A program made the translations under genes and the position numbers. Below the pieces are notes generated by a model, which saw only the letters and a program-made list of their open reading frames with translations, searched no databases and was not told the origin of the DNA. This document shows, in pieces, positions 9,047-17,826 of a DNA stretch of 64,000 nt (position 1 is the first letter of the stretch; every line of letters starts with the position of its first letter). The DNA lies in NCBI GenBank assembly GCA_052274345.1, contig DAVZGP010000014.1, positions 1 to 64,000 of the forward strand, written 5' to 3'. This DNA is from Clostridium_AD sp937920395. GTDB lineage: Bacteria; Bacillota; Clostridia; Clostridiales; Clostridiaceae.

Positions 9047-9520
9047 CTATCCTTCTATAAAATATTTCATGCTTTCCTTTTTAAGTTCTTTAGTACTATA
9101 TAATAGATTATAATCCTCAATATTTATTAATGTCGCGATTTCTTTAACTGTTCGCTCACATTCTTGATTACTTTGTCCATGAATCATAGTGAACACATTA
9201 TATGGCCACTCTGGGAATGTAGGCCTCTGGTAACAATGACTAACCTGAGGAAAAGATACCATGATTTTGCACGCGGCGTTAATTAAATGTTTCGGAACTA
9301 TCCACACAACCATTGCATTTGAAATAAATCCAATATTTCTATGATTTACAATAGCTCCAATTCTTCTAATAATACCGCTAGTACAAAATTCTTTAATTTT
9401 ATTAATTAATTCATTTTCTGTAATACCAAGCTCCAAAGCCATTTCTTTATATGGCTCTGACACTAAGGGTAAATCTTCTTGAACTCTTCGTATAATATTT
9501 TTATCTAAGCAGCTCAGCAT
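9047..9520 (-). CDS. ahbB: Siroheme decarboxylase subunit AhbB
   Basis: 157 aa Lrp/AsnC-like protein. The N-terminal HTH-like part (EMALELGITENELINKIKEF) is followed by the ligand-domain motif HCYQRP....WPYNVFTMIHG, typical of AhbB/NirG-type siroheme decarboxylases. With AhbA it removes two acetate carboxyls from siroheme to give 12,18-didecarboxysiroheme, the first step of the siroheme route to heme. The start at 9520 was chosen because AAGGAG lies 7 bases ahead; the ORF runs open to 9583 but that would overlap ahbA. The preceding ahbA stop is 4 bases away. Although it looks like a transcription factor, the family is enzymatic. Confidence 0.88.
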   Translation of the reverse strand: MLSCLDKNIIRRVQEDLPLVSEPYKEMALELGITENELINKIKEFCTSGIIRRIGAIVNHRNIGFISNAMVVWIVPKHLINAACKIMVSFPQVSHCYQRPTFPEWPYNVFTMIHGQSNQECERTVKEIATLINIEDYNLLYSTKELKKESMKYFIEG

Positions 9521-9524
9521 ATAA

Positions 9525-9977
9525 TCACTCCTTAACATTAAAAACAACATTGATTTTAAATAGTCTTTCCACAGGTAATTCAATTATATCTTCAATATGT
9601 GTTTTAAGTTTGATATCATTTAAAAATTCTTTAATACCATCTATAGAAGGTGCTATTACCGTAAACCACATATTGTATGAATGATTTCTAATATAATTAT
9701 GAGTAACTCCATTATTACTATTTATAAGTTTTGCTACTTCCTCAATTCTATCTATTGGCACTTTTATAGCACACAAGGTGCTATAATAGCCTAGTTTTCT
9801 TAAGTCAAATATTCCACCTATTCGTTTAATATACCCATTACTTTTAAGTTCTTTAATAATATCAATAACTTGCATCTCAGATATATTTAGCTCCTTTGCA
9901 ATCTTAATAAAAGGTCTTGATTCTATTGGAAAACCAGATTGAATTAAGTTAAGTATATCTTTACTTATCTTATCCAT
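9525..9977 (-). CDS. ahbA: Siroheme decarboxylase subunit AhbA
   Basis: 150 aa Lrp/AsnC-like partner of AhbB. It has an N-terminal winged helix (KIAKELNISEMQVIDIIKEL) and the characteristic THNYIRNHSYNMWFTVIAP stretch that lines the siroheme site in this family. Its ATG overlaps the ahbD stop (TAATG), so translation is coupled. It acts with AhbB in the cytoplasm. Confidence 0.88.
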   Translation of the reverse strand: MDKISKDILNLIQSGFPIESRPFIKIAKELNISEMQVIDIIKELKSNGYIKRIGGIFDLRKLGYYSTLCAIKVPIDRIEEVAKLINSNNGVTHNYIRNHSYNMWFTVIAPSIDGIKEFLNDIKLKTHIEDIIELPVERLFKINVVFNVKE

Positions 9978-10981
9978 TACTTTGCGTTTCCCATTACTTT
10001 GCTAGAATATAAGCAAGTATTTTCACCTGCCATATAGTCTCCATCATTATAATATGCTATGCGGGCACGACACCCACCACAATCTTTTTTATAGTCGCAG
10101 ATACCACACTTACCTTTATAATTCATAGTCCTTAATTCTTTAAATATAGGGCTATCTCTCCAAATTTCACTAAAAGATGTTTCGCGTACATTTCCAATTG
10201 GAAGATTTAAATATGCACAAGGCTGAACATCTCCACTAGGACTAATAATACAATAACTAGTTCCTGCTAAACACCCACGGCTAAACCTAGGATTCATTCC
10301 CATTTCCTTTGCAATTCTCATAAACTCAGGTGCGCATGTTGGTTTTAGCTCTATATTAACATCATTTTGTTTTAACATTATGTCCTTTAATAATCTCTCA
10401 TATTCCTCTGGTTTTAACAATTCTTCTTCAATATCTTCTCCTCTACCTGTTGGTACTAAAAAAAAAGTGTGATGTGCTACAGCGCCCATTCCAATTGCAA
10501 AATCGGTTATATCAAGTATTTCGTCTTTATTCCAATTCATTACCGTTGTATGTATTTGAAAATGAAGTCCAATATCTCTACAATTTTTCATGCCAATTAC
10601 AGCTTCTCTCCATCCGCCTTTGTAACTACGAAATTCATCATGCTTTTTAGGATTAAGACTGTCTAAACTAATTCCCACCCCCATAACCCCTGCATTTTTT
10701 AGTTCTCTCGCAACTCTTTTAGTTATAAGCGTTCCATTACTACCAATAACCGGCCTTAACCCAACCTTCACTGCATGCTTTATTAAATCAAAAATATCAG
10801 GTCTTACTAAAGGCTCTCCACCTGAAAATACCATTATTTTAAATCCTGCCTTTGCTACTTCATCTAATAGTGATTTACCCTCAACTGTATTTAATTCATG
10901 CTGTGCTTCAATACCTGCATCTCTATAACAATGTTTACAGTACATATTACATTTATTGGTTGTATTCCATGACATAATCAT
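9977..10981 (-). CDS. ahbD: Radical SAM heme synthase AhbD (NirJ2-like)
   Basis: 334 aa radical SAM enzyme. Cys11, Cys15 and Cys18 (CNMYCKHC) form the SAM-cluster motif, VFSGGEPL is the SAM-binding motif, and the C-terminal SPASM-like region has several cysteines (CGICDYKKDCGGC). In the siroheme pathway AhbD converts the two propionates of Fe-coproporphyrin III to vinyls, giving heme b. AhbC and AhbD are homologous; the assignment as AhbD rests on the short N-terminus that begins directly at SWNTTNKCN and on the more AhbC-like neighbour. It starts 34 bases after ahbC. Confidence 0.82.
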   Translation of the reverse strand: MIMSWNTTNKCNMYCKHCYRDAGIEAQHELNTVEGKSLLDEVAKAGFKIMVFSGGEPLVRPDIFDLIKHAVKVGLRPVIGSNGTLITKRVARELKNAGVMGVGISLDSLNPKKHDEFRSYKGGWREAVIGMKNCRDIGLHFQIHTTVMNWNKDEILDITDFAIGMGAVAHHTFFLVPTGRGEDIEEELLKPEEYERLLKDIMLKQNDVNIELKPTCAPEFMRIAKEMGMNPRFSRGCLAGTSYCIISPSGDVQPCAYLNLPIGNVRETSFSEIWRDSPIFKELRTMNYKGKCGICDYKKDCGGCRARIAYYNDGDYMAGENTCLYSSKVMGNAK

Positions 10982-11015
10982 ATTTTAATCCCCCTCATCA
11001 TCTTTTATAAAACTG

Positions 11016-12200
11016 CTAAACCAACCCCATTTCCTCTTTCACACATATTTCTTTATTACTCAAATAACAAGCAGGGTCTGATGCCCAAAAATCTCCAGTT
11101 ACTGATTCAGCCCTTGTCCTAAAATTCCCATTACATACACTTAACCATTTGCATTTACTACATCTACCCTTAAGTAAATTTTTTCTATCTTTTAATCCTT
11201 TCATAATTGGACTTGTTGTATCCTCCCAAATTTCTTTAAATGATCTTTCTTTAACATTTCCAAACGTATATTGTGGCGTAAACTGGTCTGCATGTATATT
11301 TCCTAGGTAATCAACATTTGCAATTGCAATACCAGACCTATTTCCACCATTCATCTCCATTAATTTATATATATTATCTGCTAAATGAGGGTATTTCTTT
11401 AGTGCTTGCAAATAAAGATAAACCGTATCTGCGTGATTATCTACAGTAAGTATTTCTACTTTATTTCCAAGTTCTACAGTCTTTTTCATAATCAAATCCA
11501 TTACAGCTCTTGACTCTTCGTGAGATATGTCATCATTAATCATTTCACTTGCTCTTCCTGAATACACCAAATGATAAAAGCAAACACGATTGATTTTTTC
11601 TTCTTTAATTAGATTAAATATATCCTCTATTTGATCATAGTTGTGACTATTAATAGTAAACCTTACACCCACTCTTTGATTCACTTCTTTACAATTTTCT
11701 ATCCCTTTTAAAGCTTTATCAAAACATCCTTTAGTGCGCCTAAAATCATCATGTCTAACACCAATACCATCTAAACTAATTCCTACATATCCAACTTCAC
11801 TTTGTTTAATTGTTTTTGCAACCTCTTTGTCAATAAGCGTACCATTAGTAGAAATAGTACTTCTTATATTATGCTCTCCTGCATGCTTTATTAACTCAAA
11901 CAGGTCACCTCGAAGTAAAGGTTCTCCCCCTGAAAATAGTATTACTGGAACTTTAGCATTATGAAAATCATCAATAAGAGATATGGCCTCTTTAGTGCTT
12001 AATTCACCTTTATATTTTTTACTATCTGAATTCGCATAACAATGCATACACTTTAAATTACAAGTTTTTGTACAATTCCACACAACAACTGGTCCACGAC
12101 CATTACTAACTCCATTTTTTTGTGTGCTAGCTCCGCTTACATACCTTAATTTATCTCCAAAATTCTCAGAACCACATAATAATTTAGATACTCCAATCAT
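11016..12200 (-). CDS. ahbC: 12,18-didecarboxysiroheme deacetylase AhbC
   Basis: 394 aa radical SAM enzyme. Cys47, Cys51 and Cys54 (CNLKCMHC) bind the SAM cluster, followed by LFSGGEPL. The C-terminal part shows FTPQYTFGNV and CKWLSVCNGNFR, features of the AhbC/NirJ group, with extra cysteines for a second Fe-S cluster. AhbC removes the two remaining acetate side chains to give Fe-coproporphyrin III. It is the first gene of the ahbC-D-A-B operon, with GAGGGG 8 bases before the ATG. No genes for siroheme synthesis are in the window. Confidence 0.85.
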   Translation of the reverse strand: MIGVSKLLCGSENFGDKLRYVSGASTQKNGVSNGRGPVVVWNCTKTCNLKCMHCYANSDSKKYKGELSTKEAISLIDDFHNAKVPVILFSGGEPLLRGDLFELIKHAGEHNIRSTISTNGTLIDKEVAKTIKQSEVGYVGISLDGIGVRHDDFRRTKGCFDKALKGIENCKEVNQRVGVRFTINSHNYDQIEDIFNLIKEEKINRVCFYHLVYSGRASEMINDDISHEESRAVMDLIMKKTVELGNKVEILTVDNHADTVYLYLQALKKYPHLADNIYKLMEMNGGNRSGIAIANVDYLGNIHADQFTPQYTFGNVKERSFKEIWEDTTSPIMKGLKDRKNLLKGRCSKCKWLSVCNGNFRTRAESVTGDFWASDPACYLSNKEICVKEEMGLV

Positions 12201-12243
12201 ATTTTATCCCCTCTTCTAAACAATTTAATTTCCATAATAAAAA

Positions 12244-12268
12244 AAGGAGTACATATTCAATTCTCCTT
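12244..12268 (-). terminator. Hairpin with T-run in the ahbC leader (possible attenuator)
   Basis: On the minus strand AAGGAG (12263-12268) pairs with CTCCTT (12244-12249) and is followed by about six T. It lies about 45 bases before the ahbC start, inside the likely 5' leader. The stem is only 6 bp, so it is either a weak attenuator or the end of a short upstream transcript. The rest of 12201-12414 shows nothing else recognisable. Confidence 0.35.
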
Positions 12269-12414
12269 AACAAAATTTATATATAAAAATCAATAATTTA
12301 TTAATTTATATGTATTTAATTAAATTTTTATACCTAATAATGGCTTATATATTTAAATATAGTTTATAGAGTCTCCTCTAATATATAGATTGAATATATT
12401 GCCTATAAATAAAA

Positions 12415-12453
12415 ATAAGAGCACCATACAAATATATTGTATAATGCTCTTAT
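12415..12453 (-). terminator. Intrinsic terminator of gldA
   Basis: Nine-base-pair stem ATAAGAGCA / TGCTCTTAT (12415-12423 with 12445-12453), followed on the minus strand by TTTTATTTAT. It closes the glycerol gene cluster. Confidence 0.82.
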
Positions 12454-12495
12454 CTCTATAAAAAAATTATTGTACTTTTATTTTACTAATATTTC

Positions 12496-13587
12496 TTATT
12501 TACACATGGTACCAAGTGCATCTGCAGAAAGTAATGCAGCATAAACGTCCTTTGGAGTAACCACAAATGGTTCATTAATCATTGTTTCACCTGGTCCGCA
12601 TGAAGCAACTGCTACACTCATTAATTCTTCAGGAGTTATGTATCCTATTCCTAGATCCATAAGTGTACATGGAAGTCCTACACTCTTACAAAACATTATT
12701 GCTTCTTCTATTTCATCAAGTGGTCTATTTTCAAGTACTAATTGTGTTATTGCACCAAATGCAACTTTTTCACCATGGTAAAGTTTATGAGTTTTTGCAA
12801 TAACCGTTAATCCATCATGAATTGCATGTGCTGCTGCAAGACCACCACTTTCAAAACCAATTCCACTTAAATACGTATTGGCTTCAATTATGTTTTCAAC
12901 AGCTTTCGTACATACATTACCATCACAAGCAATTCTTGCTTGTACTCCATCTGATAATAATGTAGCATAACAAAGTTTAGCTAGTGCCATAGCTGCAAGT
13001 GTTGCTTTTTCACCTGACATATTTCCTCTATTTCCTTCGAAGCAAGCTCTTGCTTCAAAATATGTAGCAAGTGCATCTCCCATTCCAGATACTAAAAGTC
13101 TTACTGGAGCCTCTGCAATTATATCAGTATCAACTAATACGACTTCAGGATTTTTAGGAAGTAATAAATAATTTGAGAAAACTCCTTTTTTAGTATAAAT
13201 AACTGATAATGCACTGCATGGTGCATCTGTTGCAGCTATTGTAGGGACTATAATTACTGGAAGTTTACAATAATATGCAACAGCTTTTGCAGTATCAAAA
13301 GTTTTTCCTCCACCTACCCCAACAATTACTTCACAACTTGAACTTTTTACTATTTTCATCAATCTTTCAATTTCTTCGGTGCAACACTCTCTATTAAAAG
13401 TTTCATATGATAACTTACATCCACTTCCTTTAAAGCTTGTCTCAATTATGCTTGTAGTTTGCTTAATTGCTCTTTCTGTTCCAATTATTAAAAATGATTT
13501 CCCATAGGCTTCGATATGCTCCTTAATTCTAGTAAGTTCGTTGCTACCCTGAATATATCTTCCTGGTGACATAATAATTCTTGACAT
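12496..13587 (-). CDS. gldA: Glycerol dehydrogenase (NAD+)
   Basis: 363 aa iron-type, zinc-binding alcohol dehydrogenase that oxidises glycerol to dihydroxyacetone. NAD-binding is shown by GVGGGKTFDTAKAVA and PTIAATDAPCSALSV; metal ligands are the D in SGMGDALATYFEA and the histidines in AAAHAIHDGL and KLYHGEKVAFG. Start is the ATG at 13587 with AAAGGGG ahead; a TTG further up only adds the ribosome binding site. It lies downstream of glpF with a hairpin between. It has no N-terminal encapsulation helix, so it probably works in the cytoplasm outside the microcompartment. Reduction of a related substrate in the other direction is possible. Confidence 0.92.
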   Translation of the reverse strand: MSRIIMSPGRYIQGSNELTRIKEHIEAYGKSFLIIGTERAIKQTTSIIETSFKGSGCKLSYETFNRECCTEEIERLMKIVKSSSCEVIVGVGGGKTFDTAKAVAYYCKLPVIIVPTIAATDAPCSALSVIYTKKGVFSNYLLLPKNPEVVLVDTDIIAEAPVRLLVSGMGDALATYFEARACFEGNRGNMSGEKATLAAMALAKLCYATLLSDGVQARIACDGNVCTKAVENIIEANTYLSGIGFESGGLAAAHAIHDGLTVIAKTHKLYHGEKVAFGAITQLVLENRPLDEIEEAIMFCKSVGLPCTLMDLGIGYITPEELMSVAVASCGPGETMINEPFVVTPKDVYAALLSADALGTMCK

Positions 13588-13620
13588 ATTAATTACCCCT
13601 TTCAATTTGGAATTAATTTA

Positions 13621-13662
13621 AATAAGCAGAAAAATTAACAATTTGTCAATTATCTGCTTATT
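13621..13662 (-). terminator. Hairpin between glpF and gldA
   Basis: Ten-base-pair perfect stem (13621-13630 with 13653-13662) followed on the minus strand by TAAATTAATT. It could be a partial terminator after glpF that lowers gldA expression. Confidence 0.6.
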
Positions 13663-13686
13663 ATAGCATATATTTACATAATAGTG

Positions 13687-14391
13687 TTAGAATACTATTT
13701 TAAATAATAATGCACCTACTATGCCTCCGCATATTGGTCCTACTACTGGAATCCATGCATACCACCAATTTGAACCTTCTTTATTTTTTATTGGCATTAA
13801 AAAATGTGCTATTCTTGGTCCTAAATCTCTGGCAGGGTTCATTGCATATCCAGTTGTTCCACCAAATGCTAAGCCCATTGCAAGAATTATTCCACCGACA
13901 ATAAGTGGTGAAAGTCCAGAAACTGGTTTTGAATTTGCAAATCCTAAAACTGCAAATACTAGTACAAAAGTAGCAATAAACTCTTGTAAAAAGTTACTAA
14001 AAGTATCACTTATAGCTGGTGAAGTGCAGAAAACATCTCTTTTAGTATTTGCATCTTCTGTCGCATCAAAATGTAATCTAAAATTAATATATACCAAAAT
14101 ACCACCTAAAACTCCACCTAACATCTGAGCAACAACATATCCAAGTACATGATTCCAAGGAAATATTCCAATTACTGCAAAAGCTATTGTGAATGCTGGA
14201 TTAAAATGTCCCCCTGATATTGGTCCAAAAATCCATACAGGAATAGCAACTGCCATTGCCCATCCGATTGTTATTGCAAGCCATCCTGCACCAGTAGATT
14301 TGGTTTTGCTTAAAGCCAAATTTGCAACTACCGCATCACCAAGCAAAACTAATAATGTAGTTCCTAAAAATTCTGCTAAATATATTGACAT
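13687..14391 (-). CDS. glpF: Glycerol facilitator (aquaglyceroporin)
   Basis: 234 aa MIP-family channel with six predicted membrane helices and both half-helix motifs: NPA at 64-66 (GHFNPAFTIA) and NPARD at 185-189 (GYAMNPARDLGPR). The Asp after NPAR is typical of glycerol-conducting members rather than water channels. It lies at the end of the pdu cluster and before gldA, in the place where pduF sits in some pdu operons, so it probably lets glycerol or 1,2-propanediol into the cell. ATG follows AGAGGGGGG. Confidence 0.92.
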   Translation of the reverse strand: MSIYLAEFLGTTLLVLLGDAVVANLALSKTKSTGAGWLAITIGWAMAVAIPVWIFGPISGGHFNPAFTIAFAVIGIFPWNHVLGYVVAQMLGGVLGGILVYINFRLHFDATEDANTKRDVFCTSPAISDTFSNFLQEFIATFVLVFAVLGFANSKPVSGLSPLIVGGIILAMGLAFGGTTGYAMNPARDLGPRIAHFLMPIKNKEGSNWWYAWIPVVGPICGGIVGALLFKIVF

Positions 14392-14509
14392 AATATATCC
14401 CCCCTCTTTAATAATTCTAGATAATAATTTTTATTATTTAAGTGTTCTAATAATATATATATATTAAAATCCTTAATTTTATATGCCGATTTAATACCAT
14501 CTAACAAAA

Positions 14510-15058
14510 CTATAATAAATTATTAAATACTTCTTTTTTAGGAGATGAAATAACTTCTTTATTTAAAAGCATACCTGTTTGTACTACTGAATTTGCGCCT
14601 ACTTCAACAGCAGCTTTAACTGAACTTACATCACCTGTCAACGTTATATATGATTTACCACCAATTCCCATCCCAAGTCTTATTTCAATTAACTTAACTT
14701 GCGCTGCTTTTGCGGCAGCATCAGCTGCTACAATGGATGCTGCTATTGAAAAAAATTCTAATATTCCAAGTGCATTTACCTTGTCTATTGTTGCATTACA
14801 ATTAATAGCAGAAATTACATCAGGGTGCACATTAGCAATTAAAACATCATCTACAACATACTGACCACCATACTCAACTCCTGACCTTTGAGCCGCTTTT
14901 ACTGCTCCAACTTCCCCAGCAACCAATATTATAAATTTTCCTGGACAAGTAGGCTTTGAAAATAGGAGTCTCACCTCTGCAGACTTAAGCATAACATCTG
15001 CTACTGCTATTCCTCTTGCTATGCTGTTAAGCTCTATTAATGCTATTGATCTAATCAT
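14510..15058 (-). CDS. pduT: Microcompartment shell trimer with Fe-S cluster, PduT
   Basis: 182 aa tandem-BMC shell protein: two BMC domains (about 4-85 and 95-175). Cys38 lies in SKPTCPGKF, exactly where Citrobacter PduT binds a [4Fe-4S] cluster at the trimer pore, so the metal site is probably kept. It could pass electrons across the shell, with PduS encoded just upstream as the likely partner. Its start overlaps the pduS stop by 4 bases (ATGA). Confidence 0.92.
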   Translation of the reverse strand: MIRSIALIELNSIARGIAVADVMLKSAEVRLLFSKPTCPGKFIILVAGEVGAVKAAQRSGVEYGGQYVVDDVLIANVHPDVISAINCNATIDKVNALGILEFFSIAASIVAADAAAKAAQVKLIEIRLGMGIGGKSYITLTGDVSSVKAAVEVGANSVVQTGMLLNKEVISSPKKEVFNNLL

Positions 15059-16398
15059 AGTATCACCTCGCTACTTTCAATAATTATACACTGAGATACC
15101 TTTGTAACTTTTCCACTAATACTAGCATGAATATTAGCCCCCATATCACCAGGCTTAATTTCACCAATTAATTGTCCACGAATAACATCATCACCAACTG
15201 ATACAATTGCAGTAGCCGGCTTACCTATATGCTGCTTTAACGGTATATTCACAATGTTAACATTTACCTCAATTGCTTTATCATTAAATTTAATGTCTTT
15301 GTATTTACCTAGGTTAAGTCTTTGTACAAGCCTTGATACTGGTACTTGTCTGCCATCTCTATCTTCACTCGGAATTATTTTTAAAGTTGTATTAAATTTA
15401 ACTCCCTTTTTTCTTAATTCATTTTTTATCATTATATTTACCTGCCTAGGAGATATTCCCATAGGGCAAGCATACATTTCACATATTCCACATTCGCTGC
15501 ATATTAGTGCTTCTTTAAAAATTTCCTCAGAATGATCAAGTGACATTGAAATTGCCCTCATAATTTTGTGAGGTCTTAATGGATGGCCCAGTAAATATCT
15601 TGGGCACATTTGTGTACAATATGAGCACTGAATACATGCAGATTTAGTTTGATTAATTATATGCTGCACAGATAATGATTTTCTAGCTCTAATATAATGA
15701 TCCGCAGGAAGTACAATTATTCCACCATCAGTTTTAGTTATACTTCTCTCTTCTACTTCATCAGAACTTAAAATTCTTCCCATCATAGGTCCACCCATAA
15801 TTACACAATAATCCTTGATACTTAGACCCCCTGCAGCTTTTATACATTTTGAAACTGAAGTTCCAATCGGAACTGATAGTAGTGTTGGATTATTTACTTC
15901 ACCCGTTACAGTAATTATTTTGTCAGTAACACTTTTGCCAATCGTTGCATCATATATGTTTAACACTGTTGCAACATTTGACACCACTGATCCAACATTT
16001 AGTGGTATTCCACCTGGTGGAATTACTCTACCAGTAACCTCATATACGATAACTTGCTCGTCACCTGCAGGATAAACACTTTTAAGATAAAAAAGTTCAA
16101 CTTTTGAATCAAGTTTTTGTATTGCCTTTTGAAGAACATCTATTTCCCTTTCATATTTACCTTTAATTGCAATTATAACTTTATCTGCTCCTACCAAGGG
16201 TGCCATAAGAGTTAGTGCCTTTATTATTTTTTCTGCATTATGACGCATAATATACTTATCAGTTTGAATAAGTGGCTCGCATTCTGCTGCATTAACTAAA
16301 AGATATTCAACATTGCATTTTAGTTTAATGTGGGTGGGAAAACCGGCTCCCCCGGCTCCTACAACTCCAGCTTTATATATTTGGTCTAATAATTCCAT
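15055..16398 (-). CDS. pduS: Cobalamin reductase PduS (RnfC-like)
   Basis: 447 aa flavin and Fe-S protein of the RnfC/NQO1 type. The N-terminal GAGGAGFPTHIK and NAAECEPL are the nucleotide/FMN-binding part. Two [4Fe-4S] motifs follow: Cys255, 258, 261, 265 and Cys300, 303, 306, 311. Its role is reduction of cob(III)alamin to cob(I)alamin for PduO, and it binds the shell protein PduT, encoded right after with a 4-base overlap. Start ATG follows GGAGGG. Confidence 0.92.
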   Translation of the reverse strand: MELLDQIYKAGVVGAGGAGFPTHIKLKCNVEYLLVNAAECEPLIQTDKYIMRHNAEKIIKALTLMAPLVGADKVIIAIKGKYEREIDVLQKAIQKLDSKVELFYLKSVYPAGDEQVIVYEVTGRVIPPGGIPLNVGSVVSNVATVLNIYDATIGKSVTDKIITVTGEVNNPTLLSVPIGTSVSKCIKAAGGLSIKDYCVIMGGPMMGRILSSDEVEERSITKTDGGIIVLPADHYIRARKSLSVQHIINQTKSACIQCSYCTQMCPRYLLGHPLRPHKIMRAISMSLDHSEEIFKEALICSECGICEMYACPMGISPRQVNIMIKNELRKKGVKFNTTLKIIPSEDRDGRQVPVSRLVQRLNLGKYKDIKFNDKAIEVNVNIVNIPLKQHIGKPATAIVSVGDDVIRGQLIGEIKPGDMGANIHASISGKVTKVSQCIIIESSEVIL

Positions 16399-16410
16399 AT
16401 TAAACCCTCC

Positions 16411-17826
16411 TTATATGATTCTAAACGAATCAACCATTGTACATCTTCTTTGCCTAGTAAATGATGTAGCATTTGTAATACCTTCACCTGTTGGCCCAGC
16501 TATTGTAAATGTTGTCCAACCTTCTCCTCCAAAACCTATTCCTGCATATGATGGTGCATTTTTAACAAATATTGTTGTATCTATAAGTCTTGACATCTTA
16601 GTTAAATTATCAATATTTTTCGAATGCATCATAGCGGTATGTCTATTTCCATGTTCGTCTATTACGGCTATGTTTATTGCTTCATCCACATCTTTGACTT
16701 TAACAATTGCAAGTATTGGCATCATTAATTCTTCTTGTACAAATGGATGAGAATTTTCAGCTCTACAAATTAAACATTCAACACCTTTAGGAGCCTGAAT
16801 TCCAGCTGCTGCTAAAATAACTGCCGCATCTCTACCGACGAAGTTTTTATTAACTCCATATTTTATTTTTCCATTTTTTTCTGTTTTATTCATTACTACA
16901 TCTAAGACCTTTTGTTTTTGCTGCTCATCTAATTCATATACATTTCCGTTTTTAAGCATCTCTGTTATTAATCTTTCATATACACTTTCAACAACAATTG
17001 CTTCCTTTTCTGCTATACATGGAAGATTATTATCAAAACAACAACCTGCGATTATATCCCTTGCAGCTTTAACTATATCTGCAGTTTCATCAACAACTAC
17101 TGGAGGATTTCCTGCCCCTGCTCCTATTGCTTTTTTGCCTGATGATAATACTTTTTTAACAATAAATGGTCCACCTGTTGCAACAACAAGTCTTATTTTA
17201 GGATTATTTATCATTGCATCAGTACTTTCAAGTGATGGTTTCCTGAGCGTCGTAATTAAATTTCTAGGTCCACCAGCATCTGTTATTGCTTTATTAAGAA
17301 CTCTTACTGAAATAAGGCAACTTTGTATTGCTCCTGGATGTGGAGAAAATACAGCTGCATTACCTGATGCAATCATTCCAATACTATTACACATAACTGT
17401 TGCCGATGGGTTGGTTGAAGGTGTTATTCCACCAATTACTCCAAATGGTCCCATTTCTATAAGTGTTAATCCTTTATCACCTGATATTGCCATCGTTTTA
17501 AGCACTTCTGTTCCGGGAGTTTTATTAGCTACAAGCTTAAGTTTTAAATACTTATGATCTTTTCTTCCCATTCCAGTATCTTCAACGCATACCTGAGCAA
17601 TTTTCATAGCATTGTCTAGTATAGCTTTTCGCATTGCAGCTATAAGCTCTTCTCTTTGTGACATACTCATACATATAAGCTCTTTTTGTGCAATTGATGC
17701 AGCCTCAATTGCTTGATCCATATTATCAAAAACGCCATCACTATCAGATATGTTAAGATCTTTCCTGTTCATTTCCTGAAGCACTTTTTCAACCATTGCT
17801 GATATTTCATCATTTTTTATCTCCAT
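16411..17826 (-). CDS. pduP: CoA-acylating propionaldehyde dehydrogenase PduP
   Basis: 471 aa aldehyde dehydrogenase that converts propionaldehyde (or 3-hydroxypropionaldehyde) plus CoA and NAD+ to the acyl-CoA. Catalytic Cys270 lies in DNNLPCIAEKE; ITPSTNPSATVMCN and SPHPGA are NAD-site motifs. The first 20 residues (EISAMVEKVLQEMN) form the amphipathic helix that targets PduP into the microcompartment. It overlaps the end of pduO by 17 bases and has a good ribosome binding site. Confidence 0.94.
   Translation of the reverse strand: MEIKNDEISAMVEKVLQEMNRKDLNISDSDGVFDNMDQAIEAASIAQKELICMSMSQREELIAAMRKAILDNAMKIAQVCVEDTGMGRKDHKYLKLKLVANKTPGTEVLKTMAISGDKGLTLIEMGPFGVIGGITPSTNPSATVMCNSIGMIASGNAAVFSPHPGAIQSCLISVRVLNKAITDAGGPRNLITTLRKPSLESTDAMINNPKIRLVVATGGPFIVKKVLSSGKKAIGAGAGNPPVVVDETADIVKAARDIIAGCCFDNNLPCIAEKEAIVVESVYERLITEMLKNGNVYELDEQQKQKVLDVVMNKTEKNGKIKYGVNKNFVGRDAAVILAAAGIQAPKGVECLICRAENSHPFVQEELMMPILAIVKVKDVDEAINIAVIDEHGNRHTAMMHSKNIDNLTKMSRLIDTTIFVKNAPSYAGIGFGGEGWTTFTIAGPTGEGITNATSFTRQRRCTMVDSFRII

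Noticed and set aside
9047..9977. Two Lrp/AsnC transcription factors
   Set aside because: The sequence motifs and the neighbouring AhbC/AhbD fit siroheme decarboxylase subunits.
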